This document shows positions 7,556 through 15,197 of a DNA stretch of 64,000 bases, piece by piece. Position 1 is the stretch's first letter; the number at the start of each line of letters is the position of its first letter. Source of the DNA: Clostridiales bacterium (GTDB lineage Bacteria > Bacillota > Clostridia > Oscillospirales > Acutalibacteraceae); NCBI GenBank assembly GCA_012839345.1, contig DUNN01000003.1:1-64000 (forward strand), given 5' to 3'. The translations under genes and the position numbers were made by a program. The notes under the pieces are model-generated. The model was given only the letters and a program-made list of their open reading frames with translations, was not told where the DNA came from and did not search any database.

Positions 7556-8126
7556 AAAAGTTTCGTTTGGTGCGCTCGTTTTTTGCTCTTTTTGTCAGAG
7601 TTAATAAGAAGGACAAGTTTTCTCCCTTCAACAGCACTTTGACAATTTCATAGACAGCATAACAGGTACATAACCCGTGTACGAGCGAGTGTGGAACGCC
7701 GCGAAGATAGAGCAGTCAGGGAGGTGATGAACAAAGCTGCTTTGGAGCGATCTACGATTCCACAAAACGGATGGTGGCAGATCCGGCGCGAGGACTGCAC
7801 GGGGGCTTAAAGATACTTCCTCACGGCCTCCTAAAGACTTGGGGGGAACCCTGCGGCGCACGTTATGAACGACGCTGCGGAGTTATGACAGCCGCGCCAG
7901 CGGAGACCTGTTCTGTCCCCGGCGTCAGGGATGCGTGGCAAATGTGACGAAAGCAACGGATATAATCTGAAAGGATGCGTCCATTTGCTGTTAGCAACAA
8001 GACAACATTTAGGTGCAGTCCTTTCTTTTCAAAGTCAGATACCATGCGCTGGCAGCTCCGGTTGCCAGCGCATTCATGTGATTTTGAAAGCCACAACCAC
8101 ATCCTTGACAGAAAGGGGGAACATTT
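7556..8126. other. Gene-poor stretch between sigma-like gene and excisionase
   Basis: No convincing gene in 570 nt. A 27-codon ORF starts at ATG 7727 (MNKAALERSTIPQNGWWQ), but its GGGAGG is only 2 nt from the start. A perfect 11-bp hairpin ATGCGCTGGCA (8044-8054)/TGCCAGCGCAT (8063-8073) with an 8-nt loop is the most striking structure; it lacks a T-run and so is not a standard terminator. Tn916-like elements keep regulatory RNA structure in the equivalent place. Confidence 0.4.
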
Positions 8127-8357
8127 ATGGAAAAACTGATTTCTCGAAAAGAGGCGGCCAAAATCCTGGGTATCAGCATTGCAACTTTGGATGCAGCGCG
8201 CACCAGCGGGCTGATTTCCTATGTTCAGTATGTGCAGAACGGCTGTGTGTATTTTACAGATGCGGGCCTTCAGGAGTATATCGCAAAATGCACCCATCGT
8301 GCAAAGCCGATGGAAAAAAGCACTACATTCCGCAATCCGCGAAGCGCAAGAGGTTGA
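8127..8357 (+). CDS. Excisionase-like winged-helix DNA-binding protein
   Basis: A 76-residue protein with an N-terminal MerR/excisionase-type helix-turn-helix (SRKEAAKILGISIATLDAAR). The start is ATG 8127 after AAAGGGGGAA. It lies directly upstream of the tandem integrases, the normal place for xis, and would direct the recombinase toward excision. No catalytic function is expected. Confidence 0.75.
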   Translation: MEKLISRKEAAKILGISIATLDAARTSGLISYVQYVQNGCVYFTDAGLQEYIAKCTHRAKPMEKSTTFRNPRSARG

Positions 8358-8441
8358 GCTATTTCGTATCCTTGCTGGAATCTAAAATGTCTGATAAAAC
8401 AAAGGTACAGCGCTGGAGATTATTCTTAGGAGGTGACGGAA

Positions 8442-9656
8442 TTGGCCAAACGGCAAATAATAATTCCTCAATATGGCACCGTCACGAAAAAGGGTGTTCT
8501 GTATTATAGAACCAGAATCAAAGATGCGAATGGAAAGCTCATTGCTCTTTACGCAAAAACACCTGAAGAACTTTACAAAAGAGAAACGATTGCATTGGAG
8601 CAGATTGAGAATGCTACTTTCCATCGGAAAACGCCTACGGTGGCCGAGTATTGTGAAAAGTGGCTGCTGATGCAATCGGTCCATGTGCGAGCAACCACCT
8701 TGACGGACTATACCTCAAAGGTCAGGCGGCATATCATTGCGGAACTGGGAGATAAGCGGATGGGAGAGGTTAGCTTGGACGATATTCAGCTTGCTCTCGT
8801 TCCGGTTTCTAAGAAATCCGTATCGGTTTACAAGTCCGTGGTGATTCTTTATAAGTCTATCTTTCGTTCAGCAATGGAAAGCCGGATTATCGACCACAAC
8901 CCGACAATTCATCTAATGACAAAAGGGGGCGGCGTTCCCCAAGAGGATCGGCAGGCTTTGACGGACGAACAGGTAGAACGCCTTTTAGACGCTATCCGAG
9001 GTTTGCCGCCTTATGTATTTGTTATGATCGGCTTGTATGCGGGCCTACGACGTGAAGAAATTCTTGCACTGCAATGGGATTCTGTATATCTGGATACGGA
9101 CACTCCATACCTGACGGTAAGGCGGGCATGGCACACAGAGCATAACAGACCGGTCATCCTGGATGAATTGAAAACAAAGGCGGCGGAGAGAAATATCCCT
9201 CTCCCTGTTTGTCTGGCAGAGTGCTTAAAAGAGGCAAAAGCAACCTCAACTTCGGAGTATGTAGTTTGAAACCGGGATGGTGAACCGCTGTCTTACACAC
9301 AGTTTAAGCGGCTCTGGCAGTATATTGTTACCAGAACCGTTAAGGAACGGTCGTATTATCGGTACGAAGATGGAAAGCGTGTAAAACATACGGTTACCCC
9401 TGTTCTTGGAGAAAAGGCAGCTCATAATGGCAAGGTGGTTTACAGCTTGGATTTTGAGGTTACTCCGCATCAGCTGCGGCATACCTACATCACCAATCTT
9501 ATCCATGCGTCGGTAGATCCTAAAACAGTTCAATACCTGGCAGGCCATGAAAGCAGCAAGATTACCATGGACATCTATGCAAAGGTCAAATACAACCGGC
9601 CGGACGAGCTGGTGAGATCAATGAGCAGCGCATTTGCAGGCTGGGAAGCAGTATAA
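8442..9656 (+). pseudogene. Tyrosine recombinase (integrase) interrupted by an in-frame TGA
   Basis: Read through, this is a 404-codon integrase collinear with the intact copy at 9805. Codon 276 (9267-9269) is TGA; the frame continues without other interruption to TAA at 9654-9656. The truncated 275-residue product keeps the SAM-like core-binding domain and the first catalytic Arg (YAGLRREE) but loses HQLRHTY, the second His (LAGHESSK) and the Tyr nucleophile (MDIYAKV), so it cannot recombine DNA. The start is TTG 8442, 8 nt after AGGAGG, and matches the paralogue's MAKKK N-terminus. A single-base change explains the stop. The dead fragment could still bind DNA. Confidence 0.85.
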
Positions 9657-9679
9657 GAATAAAATAGGAAGTGAAACAG

Positions 9680-9711
9680 GAGCGAGGCAAGGATGTCTCG
9701 CTCTTTGTTTT
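9680..9711 (+). terminator. Terminator after the first integrase
   Basis: Stem GAGCGAG (9680-9686)/CTCGCTC (9697-9703) followed by TTTGTTTT. Confidence 0.7.
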
Positions 9712-9804
9712 GCCCAGGCCGTATCTTTGATTAAATTGAGGCTTTCTGATAAAAAGGGAGTGTAGATACGGAAACTGCACATTATCAGGAAAGGAAGATC
9801 GAAG

Positions 9805-11016
9805 ATGGCTAAAAAGAAACCGGAGGTCCCGAAGTATGGAACCATTACATTAAAAGGAATCCAGTATTACAGGACCCGGATTATGGACGCAGATGGTAAG
9901 CAGGTGAGTCTGTATGCCACCACTTGCGAGGAATTATATGAGAAGGAATTAGAGGCGCGACGGCAGGTGGAGGAGATCATCTTTCATCGGCAGCATCCAA
10001 CGGTGGCAGAGTATTGCGAAAAGTGGCTGTTGATGCAGTCGGCAAAAGTTTCTGCCTCTACGCTCAGAGGCTATACGAGGGACATGAAAAACTATATCAT
10101 CAAACCCTTGGGCGAGATGTATATGGAGGAAGTCACTTCTGATGATATTCGGTTGGCGCTTGTCCCGCTGTCGAAAAAGTCAGAGGGATTGTATAATAAG
10201 GTAAATATGCTCCTAAAATGTGTTTTTTACACGGCAGAGCGGAGCCAAATTCTCGAACACAATCCCTGTGAAGGAATATCGGGCAAAGGTGGAAAACCCG
10301 CAAAAAAGAGGGAAGCATTAACCGATCAGCAGGTAGCCGTGCTTCTGGATACAGTCAAAGGGCTTCCCCCCTACTTATTTATTATGCTTGGATTGTATTC
10401 CGGTTTGCGCCGGGAAGAAATCCTCGCGCTGCAATGGGACTGTGTATTTCTGGACGAGCCTACACCTTATCTATCGGTAAGGCGAGCATGGCGTACAGAG
10501 CATAACAGGCCCGTGGTTTCTACGGTGCTAAAGAGTAAAGCAGCCAAAAGGGATATTCCGATTCCCAAGTGCCTGGTGGATTGTCTGCGGGAAGCCAAGG
10601 AAACCTCTCGTTCGGACTATGTGATTGCAGACAGTAACGGAGAGCCGTTGGCTGCATCCCAGTTTCAGCGGGTATGGAAGTATGTAGTTGTCCGGTCCAC
10701 CAAGCCCCGCAACTATTATAAATATGTGAATGGGCAGAGCATCAAATACACAGTTACCCCAACGCTGGGCATGACGCAGAAAAATCAACCCAAAATCAGA
10801 TATACGTTGGACTTTGATGTAACCCCGCATCAGCTGCGACACACTTACATCACCAATCTTCTCTATGCTGGTGTTGATCCAAAGACCGTCCAATACCTTG
10901 CTGGACATGAAAACAGCAAAACAACTATGGACATCTACGCCAAGGTGAAATACAATAAACCAGAGGAGCTGTTTGGGGTGGTAAACGGTGCTTTCCATCA
11001 GGCTCCGGCTCAATGA
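9805..11016 (+). CDS. Tyrosine recombinase, intact integrase of the mobile element
   Basis: A 403-residue site-specific recombinase for insertion and excision of the element. The N-terminal arm-type binding domain includes the YGTITLKGIQYYRTR strip, the core-binding domain spans about residues 65-155, and the catalytic domain follows. Catalytic residues are visible: Arg202 (SGLRREE), His342-x-x-Arg345 (HQLRHT), His368 (LAGHEN) and Tyr378 (MDIYAK). The ATG at 9805 follows AAAGGAAG. It is a full-length paralogue of the broken integrase just upstream and is separated from it by a terminator, so it probably has its own expression. The family is Tn916-like. Confidence 0.92.
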   Translation: MAKKKPEVPKYGTITLKGIQYYRTRIMDADGKQVSLYATTCEELYEKELEARRQVEEIIFHRQHPTVAEYCEKWLLMQSAKVSASTLRGYTRDMKNYIIKPLGEMYMEEVTSDDIRLALVPLSKKSEGLYNKVNMLLKCVFYTAERSQILEHNPCEGISGKGGKPAKKREALTDQQVAVLLDTVKGLPPYLFIMLGLYSGLRREEILALQWDCVFLDEPTPYLSVRRAWRTEHNRPVVSTVLKSKAAKRDIPIPKCLVDCLREAKETSRSDYVIADSNGEPLAASQFQRVWKYVVVRSTKPRNYYKYVNGQSIKYTVTPTLGMTQKNQPKIRYTLDFDVTPHQLRHTYITNLLYAGVDPKTVQYLAGHENSKTTMDIYAKVKYNKPEELFGVVNGAFHQAPAQ

Positions 11017-11183
11017 AAACCCCCCTGTTTTTTGTGGTTACCACATAGGATAACCGAGAGCTAAAAAGCCGGAAAAGCCCGGAATATCAAGGAAAATCGG
11101 CTCTAAAACTCGCGCAGTACGGCTTGAAAGCAGCCCGTCGCGCTCCGCAGTTCAGCAAGAGATAAATTTTATCCAGAAGCTTC

Positions 11184-11220
11184 AAATCCCCGGAAACTCA
11201 AGGTTTCCGGGGATTTTTCT
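11184..11220 (+). terminator. Strong terminator near the right end of the element
   Basis: A perfect 14-bp stem AAATCCCCGGAAAC (11184-11197)/GTTTCCGGGGATTT (11203-11216) with loop TCAAG and a T-run. Confidence 0.8.
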
Positions 11221-11241
11221 TTTCCCAAAAGTGACCATCGC

Positions 11242-11443
11242 TTTCTATATATAATAGAAGGCCGCGACAACAGATAAAATAGAAAATTTACTATTATATA
11301 TAGAAAGAAAAAGAGCGATTATTTTTCAAACTTAAAACAAAAGTTATAGGTTATTATAGATTAAGTAAAATTTGATTTTTCACCCACAATTTATGACCGA
11401 ATCATCTTATGGAAGAGGTCCAGAAAAACGCTACTATATATAG
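11242..11443. repeat. Three copies of a TATATATAG-type motif in inverted orientation
   Basis: TTTCTATATATAATAG (11242-11257) recurs as its exact reverse complement CTATTATATATAGAAA (11291-11306). A third related site, ACTATATATAGT, itself palindromic, lies near 11432-11443 and is followed by AAGAAA as in the second copy. The role is unknown; protein-binding sites at an integration boundary are possible. Confidence 0.5.
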
Positions 11444-11886
11444 TAAGAAATTTCAGCCGAAAACGAGGGTAAAAGGAACGCAATTTTACACCCGGTTTGT
11501 TCAAAATAGAAAACAAGATAAATGGAAAAGGAATCCTAAATATTGACAAAAAGCGGCAATTATTATTCAAAATTAGAAAGAAAAAGAAAACTTTTGTGGA
11601 AGAAAAGGACACGGCGTAATTTTGCTAAATAATTGTAAAATATCCAAATTACGACAAACCAGATAAAATGCAGTAACAGAGCCATTTTTTAAAGAATTGC
11701 AAAGATATTACGTGCCGAAAAATGGCAGAAAAGTATCAAAATCGGCAAAAAAAACAGCACTGTAATATTTGTAACAAGTTTGTAACTTTCGAATTCTTGC
11801 AATTTGCACAGAAACGCTTCGGAGAAAATCCGCAGGAAAAGGGGAAAAGAACCTTACAAAGGCTAAAATAATTCTTTTTAAAAATA

Positions 11887-11902
11887 ATTACAAATTTGTA
11901 AT
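11887..11902. promoter_or_regulatory. 16-bp palindrome upstream of the G5/3D protein promoter
   Basis: ATTACAAATTTGTAAT is a perfect palindrome ending 35 nt before the -35 box at 11938. Several further TTTGTAA and TACAAATT half-copies lie between about 11766 and 11925. It may be an operator or a curved UP-element-like region. Confidence 0.4.
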
Positions 11903-11937
11903 TGTACAAATTGCACAAATTCACATCTCTGTAACAT

Positions 11938-11966
11938 TTGACAACTATGCATTCAGTGAATATAAT
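11938..11966 (+). promoter_or_regulatory. Consensus sigma-A promoter
   Basis: TTGACA (11938-11943), exactly 17 nt, TATAAT (11961-11966): a full consensus housekeeping promoter. Its transcript would begin near 11973 and cover a leader of about 90 nt before the start codon at 12063. Confidence 0.85.
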
Positions 11967-12062
11967 TACTGCCATCGTGCATATCCTAAGAATTGATGGC
12001 TGGCAAATGTAGGGAAAAAATTTAACAAAAGACCCTGCCGGCACAAGGAAAAGGGTGAATTC

Positions 12063-13283
12063 ATGCAATTTCTAAAGAGAATCAGTCCGCAAGTGCAAAA
12101 TGTCATAAAAAGAGTCTCTGCTTTGGCGGTCATGATCGTAATTACGGTTAGTTCCGTCATTACCGTAGCGGCTTCTACGTGCAATGCCTTGGTAGAGTAT
12201 AACGGCGAAAAGAAAAACGTGCAGCTCATGAGCAGCAGTACAGAGGATATTTTGAAGGCGGCCGGGGTTGAAACCCATCCTTCCGACCAGGTTACGCGGA
12301 AAGAAACTGGAACCGACGGCGAAATCACCATTGTGGTCCGTAGCGGTTACCGTGTAACAGTAAAGGCCGACGGCAAAACAGCCGCGGCGCAGGTTCATTA
12401 CGGCGACACGGTGGCCAAAGCGCTGAGCACGGCGGGTATTACGCTGAAAGCAAACGATCAGGTAGAGCCTTCCGCAAGCGAACTGGTATCGGATGGATTG
12501 CAGATTGCCGTAAAGCGCCAGTATAACGTTGCGGTCACTGCCGATGGAAAGACCCAGTCTGTTCTGGTTCCGGAAGGTACTGTGGGGCAGGCACTGAGTC
12601 AGGCAAATGTTACCCTGGATGAGGATGACTTGGTTACGCCCGCAAAAGAAACTGCCGTGACGGAAAATATGAACATCAAGGTTTCCCGTGTGACGTTCCA
12701 AGAGGTTACTACCGTACAGCCGATTGCCTATTCCCATACGACTGTGAATGACGCTTCGCTTTATCAGGGCGAGAAAAAAATAAAAACACCCGGAAAGAAC
12801 GGATCAAAAACCGTCGTAACCCGGCAGAAGCTGGTGGACGGCAAGCTGGTTTCCAGCGAAGTGGCCAGTACTTCCGTAACGGCGCAGCCAGTCGCCCAGG
12901 TGACCAGTGTGGGAACCAAAAAGCGCCCCGCCGCCGTTGCGAAGATTCGCGGCGACGGAACTGTGGTGGACCATTTGGGCAACACGATTCGTTATAAACA
13001 GTGTTTCACCGGAAAATGCACCGCGTATTCCGGCGGTGGACGCACATCCACCGGCCGTGCGGTTTCCTTCGGTATGGTTGCGGTTAACCCAAACATCATT
13101 CCGTATGGCTCTCGGCTTTATATCTGCTCCACCGACGGCAAAACCGTTTACGGTTATGCCACTGCAGCAGATACTGGCACCGGTGTTATGAAGGGCCGCA
13201 TTCTGGCAGATTTGTATTACCCAACGTCGAGCAAATGCAAGAGCTTCGGCGTACGCAATATGAATATTTACGTGTTGAGCTGA
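12063..13283 (+). CDS. YabE-like cell-wall protein: DUF348, G5 and 3D domains
   Basis: A 406-residue secreted or membrane-anchored protein of the Rpf/YabE type, expected to act on peptidoglycan. Residues about 17-37 form a hydrophobic signal/anchor. Three DUF348-like repeats follow (VEYNGEKKNVQL, VKADGKTAAAQV and VTADGKTQSVLV). A G5 domain spans about 215-280. The C-terminal 3D domain (about 315-406) has the conserved Asp-rich core (AADTGTGVMKGRILADLYYP), shared with MltA-type lytic transglycosylases. It sits behind a perfect consensus promoter and ends well before a strong terminator at 13415, so it is monocistronic. Confidence 0.88.
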   Translation: MQFLKRISPQVQNVIKRVSALAVMIVITVSSVITVAASTCNALVEYNGEKKNVQLMSSSTEDILKAAGVETHPSDQVTRKETGTDGEITIVVRSGYRVTVKADGKTAAAQVHYGDTVAKALSTAGITLKANDQVEPSASELVSDGLQIAVKRQYNVAVTADGKTQSVLVPEGTVGQALSQANVTLDEDDLVTPAKETAVTENMNIKVSRVTFQEVTTVQPIAYSHTTVNDASLYQGEKKIKTPGKNGSKTVVTRQKLVDGKLVSSEVASTSVTAQPVAQVTSVGTKKRPAAVAKIRGDGTVVDHLGNTIRYKQCFTGKCTAYSGGGRTSTGRAVSFGMVAVNPNIIPYGSRLYICSTDGKTVYGYATAADTGTGVMKGRILADLYYPTSSKCKSFGVRNMNIYVLS

Positions 13284-13414
13284 GTCCTGCCTGAAAACAG
13301 GAAAGGCTGGAGCTGCATTGATTTCGATTTCCCCGTTGCGGCGGCGTTTCGACCGTGACGGAGCGTTCAAGAAGAAATGATTATTTTTCCCGACCGACGG
13401 GAACTTATTATACC

Positions 13415-13445
13415 AAAAAGAACGGGGCGCGCCCCGTTCTTTTTG
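13415..13445. terminator. Bidirectional terminator after the YabE-like gene
   Basis: AAAAAGAACGGGGC pairs perfectly with GCCCCGTTCTTTTT around a GC centre, giving A-run and T-run on both sides. It lies 130 nt after the stop. Confidence 0.85.
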
Positions 13446-13493
13446 CGTGTGGGATATCGGTGTACCGAAATAGTCTCAGGTGAAAAAATTCCC

Positions 13494-13523
13494 TTGCATT
13501 TAACAGAACATATGTGTTATTAT
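13494..13523 (+). promoter_or_regulatory. Possible promoter of the small membrane protein gene
   Basis: TTGCAT (13494-13499), 18-nt spacer, TATTAT (13518-13523), about 50 nt upstream of ATG 13573. Confidence 0.5.
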
Positions 13524-13572
13524 AAGACAGGGTTAGAACATATGAGCGACGATCGATCGGAGGATTTTGATT

Positions 13573-13875
13573 ATGGATACCATCATTGGTGTTTTGATGA
13601 TAACACTTTCCGTTGGGATATTGGTCCTCTTTCGCCCGCGTTTTCAAAGCAGCCGCATCCTGAGCGGCATAGCTCTGGCCATGGGGCTGATGACGCTGGG
13701 AACCGCTTCGGGCGATATGGTGTACCAACTGTTTCAGCTTGCGATGCAGGCGACGGTCGCCGTTTGCTGTGTGTTGCAAATTCGCCGGGAGGCAGTGCTC
13801 CGCGCCCGCCGCGCCGCGCGGAAACGCAGCAGCGACTTGCACAGGGCCAGCCGGGAGGCCAGAAACTGCGCGTAA
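13573..13875 (+). CDS. Small hypothetical membrane protein
   Basis: A 100-residue protein not recognised. Two hydrophobic segments are visible (about 3-19 and 30-66), then a strongly basic tail rich in Arg (RARRAARKRSSDLHRASREA), so the C-terminus is probably cytoplasmic. The ATG at 13573 is 9 nt after GGAGG; an in-frame TTG six bases upstream is too close to that site. A consensus-like promoter for the next gene starts just after its stop. Confidence 0.55.
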   Translation: MDTIIGVLMITLSVGILVLFRPRFQSSRILSGIALAMGLMTLGTASGDMVYQLFQLAMQATVAVCCVLQIRREAVLRARRAARKRSSDLHRASREARNCA

Positions 13876-13878
13876 TGC

Positions 13879-13907
13879 TTGACAAGTCGGGTTTTCCAAG
13901 CTATAGT
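13879..13907 (+). promoter_or_regulatory. Sigma-A promoter of the gene at 13949
   Basis: TTGACA (13879-13884), 17 nt, TATAGT (13902-13907). Transcription would start near 13914, which argues against the ATG at 13919 as the start of the following gene. Confidence 0.75.
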
Positions 13908-13948
13908 GAAATTACAGAATGTTACAGCGGTTTGAATGGGGGATTCGT

Positions 13949-14245
13949 GTGGCTTATCTTTACGCTGCCATGTGGCTGGCGGCAGGTCTGATCCTGATTT
14001 TTCGAATGGGAAAGGAAAACCGGGTCTTTTACGCAGCCGGCGCTTTTTTTCTGCTGCTGGGCGGATGGTGGCTTGCCGACGCGCTCCTTCCGGGGGATCA
14101 GTTCGCGGGAACGGCCGGCTGGGTGCTGCGGGGCATCACGTTTGCGGCACTGCTGGTCATGTGTGTCGCGTTCTTTCGGGAGAACCGAAAGGAAAAACAA
14201 ATGCAGAGCCCGGAACAAACCGATGGGGACAAGCCCGAGAAGTAA
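13949..14245 (+). CDS. Small hypothetical membrane protein
   Basis: A 98-residue protein with three hydrophobic segments (starting YLYAAMWLAAGLILIF, then the AAGAFFLLLGGWW and GITFAALLVMCVAFF regions) and a charged C-terminal tail (ENRKEKQMQSPEQTDGDK). I use GTG 13949, which follows GGGGGA at a normal distance; the upstream ATG 13919 has no ribosome site and would give only a 5-nt leader. No family is recognised. Confidence 0.5.
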   Translation: MAYLYAAMWLAAGLILIFRMGKENRVFYAAGAFFLLLGGWWLADALLPGDQFAGTAGWVLRGITFAALLVMCVAFFRENRKEKQMQSPEQTDGDKPEK

Positions 14246-14342
14246 CCTGGGCTGTTGAGGGAAAGGTGAAAAATCACTGCCAAAACGGGGCAGGGTGCAT
14301 AAAATAGAGTGCGGGGCATACTTTGACCGCTTTATATAGATT

Positions 14343-14382
14343 GCCCGTCGGAGCTGGTTTCCGGCGGGCACCTATTTATTTT
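14343..14382 (+). terminator. Weak terminator before rpe
   Basis: Stem GCCCGTCGGA/TCCGGCGGGC (one wobble) followed by ACCTATTTATTTT. Confidence 0.5.
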
Positions 14383-14400
14383 ACGGGGCATGCGGCAGGG

Positions 14401-14429
14401 TTGAAAAGCGGCGCGTTTTAGGGTAGAAT
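14401..14429 (+). promoter_or_regulatory. Promoter of rpe and probably the Rnf-like genes
   Basis: TTGAAA (14401-14406), 17 nt, TAGAAT (14424-14429). No terminator is seen between rpe and the RnfC-like gene, so one transcript may cover both. Confidence 0.65.
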
Positions 14430-14484
14430 AATACAAAAGATTACCGGGGCCGCCGCAGGGCAGTTCCTCATGGAGGATTTAAAA

Positions 14485-15135
14485 ATGTTGATTGCACCTT
14501 CCGTACTGGCATCCGATTTTTCACAGCTGGGAAACGAAGTAAAGCGGGTTGCCGCTGCAGGCGCCGACTGGATTCATCTGGATATTATGGACGGGCATTT
14601 TGTTCCGAATATTACGTTCGGTGCGCCGGTTGTTGCGTCCATCCGCAACCACACGGACAAGCTGTTTGATGTACACCTGATGTTGGACGAGCCGCTCCGC
14701 TATGTGCCGGACTTTTTAAAGGCGGGCGCGGACCTGATTACGTTTCATATCGAATCCCAGTCAGACCCGAAAAAGACGATTGCCGCCATTCGGGAAGGCG
14801 GCGCTAAGGCCGCACTTTCCGTCAAGCCCGGCACGCCGGTGGAGGCAGTTTATCCTTTTTTGGACGACCTGTATATGGTGCTGGTCATGACGGTGGAACC
14901 CGGGTTTGGCGGTCAGGCGTTTATGGAGGACATGATGCCGAAGGTCGAGGCGCTCAAAAAGAGGAAGCCGCAGCTGATGGTAGAAGTGGACGGCGGAATC
15001 GGCGTCCAGACAATCGGTGTGGCGGCGCGCGCGGGCGTGGATGTCTGTGTGGCGGGGACCAGTGTGTTCCGGTCGCCGGATGCACAACAAGCGATTGCAG
15101 AACTGAAGGCCGCGGCGCAAAACGCCCTGCGGTAA
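14485..15135 (+). CDS. rpe: Ribulose-phosphate 3-epimerase
   Basis: A 216-residue TIM-barrel enzyme interconverting ribulose-5-phosphate and xylulose-5-phosphate in the pentose phosphate pathway. Family hallmarks: IAPSVLASDF at the N-terminus, HLDIMDGHFVPNITFG (metal and catalytic residues), FDVHLM, VEPGFGGQ and the phosphate-binding VDGGIG and AGTSVF. I start at ATG 14485, 8 nt after TGGAGG; the in-frame ATG at 14470 overlaps that site. Length is normal. Confidence 0.95.
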   Translation: MLIAPSVLASDFSQLGNEVKRVAAAGADWIHLDIMDGHFVPNITFGAPVVASIRNHTDKLFDVHLMLDEPLRYVPDFLKAGADLITFHIESQSDPKKTIAAIREGGAKAALSVKPGTPVEAVYPFLDDLYMVLVMTVEPGFGGQAFMEDMMPKVEALKKRKPQLMVEVDGGIGVQTIGVAARAGVDVCVAGTSVFRSPDAQQAIAELKAAAQNALR

Positions 15136-15197
15136 GAGCGAAGTACAAACAGAACGCATTGGGTGGGTTTAGTTTAAAGCGAACGGGGTGACAGGGC

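Larger units (their letters stand above)
11017..11937. other. Right end of the element and AT-rich gene-free stretch
   Basis: No gene is seen. After the integrase comes about 170 nt of mixed composition, then a strong terminator hairpin (11184-11220), then about 700 nt that is very AT-rich. Tn916-type integrases favour such targets, so the element boundary is probably here. I could not find a matching direct repeat on the left because that end is outside the window. Repeated TATATATAG motifs and a palindrome before the next promoter are listed separately. Confidence 0.5.

Noticed and set aside
7727-7810. 27-codon ORF before the excisionase
   Set aside because: GGGAGG is only 2 nt from the ATG and the peptide has no recognisable feature.
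11017-11220. tRNA gene as attachment site
   Set aside because: CTTCAAATCCC near 11180 recalls a T-arm, but no acceptor, D-arm or anticodon arm can be folded around it; it is part of the terminator.
11736-12068. 110-codon leftward ORF in AT-rich DNA
   Set aside because: Composition (Phe, Cys, Ile rich) is typical of noncoding AT-rich DNA, and it crosses the consensus promoter at 11938-11966.
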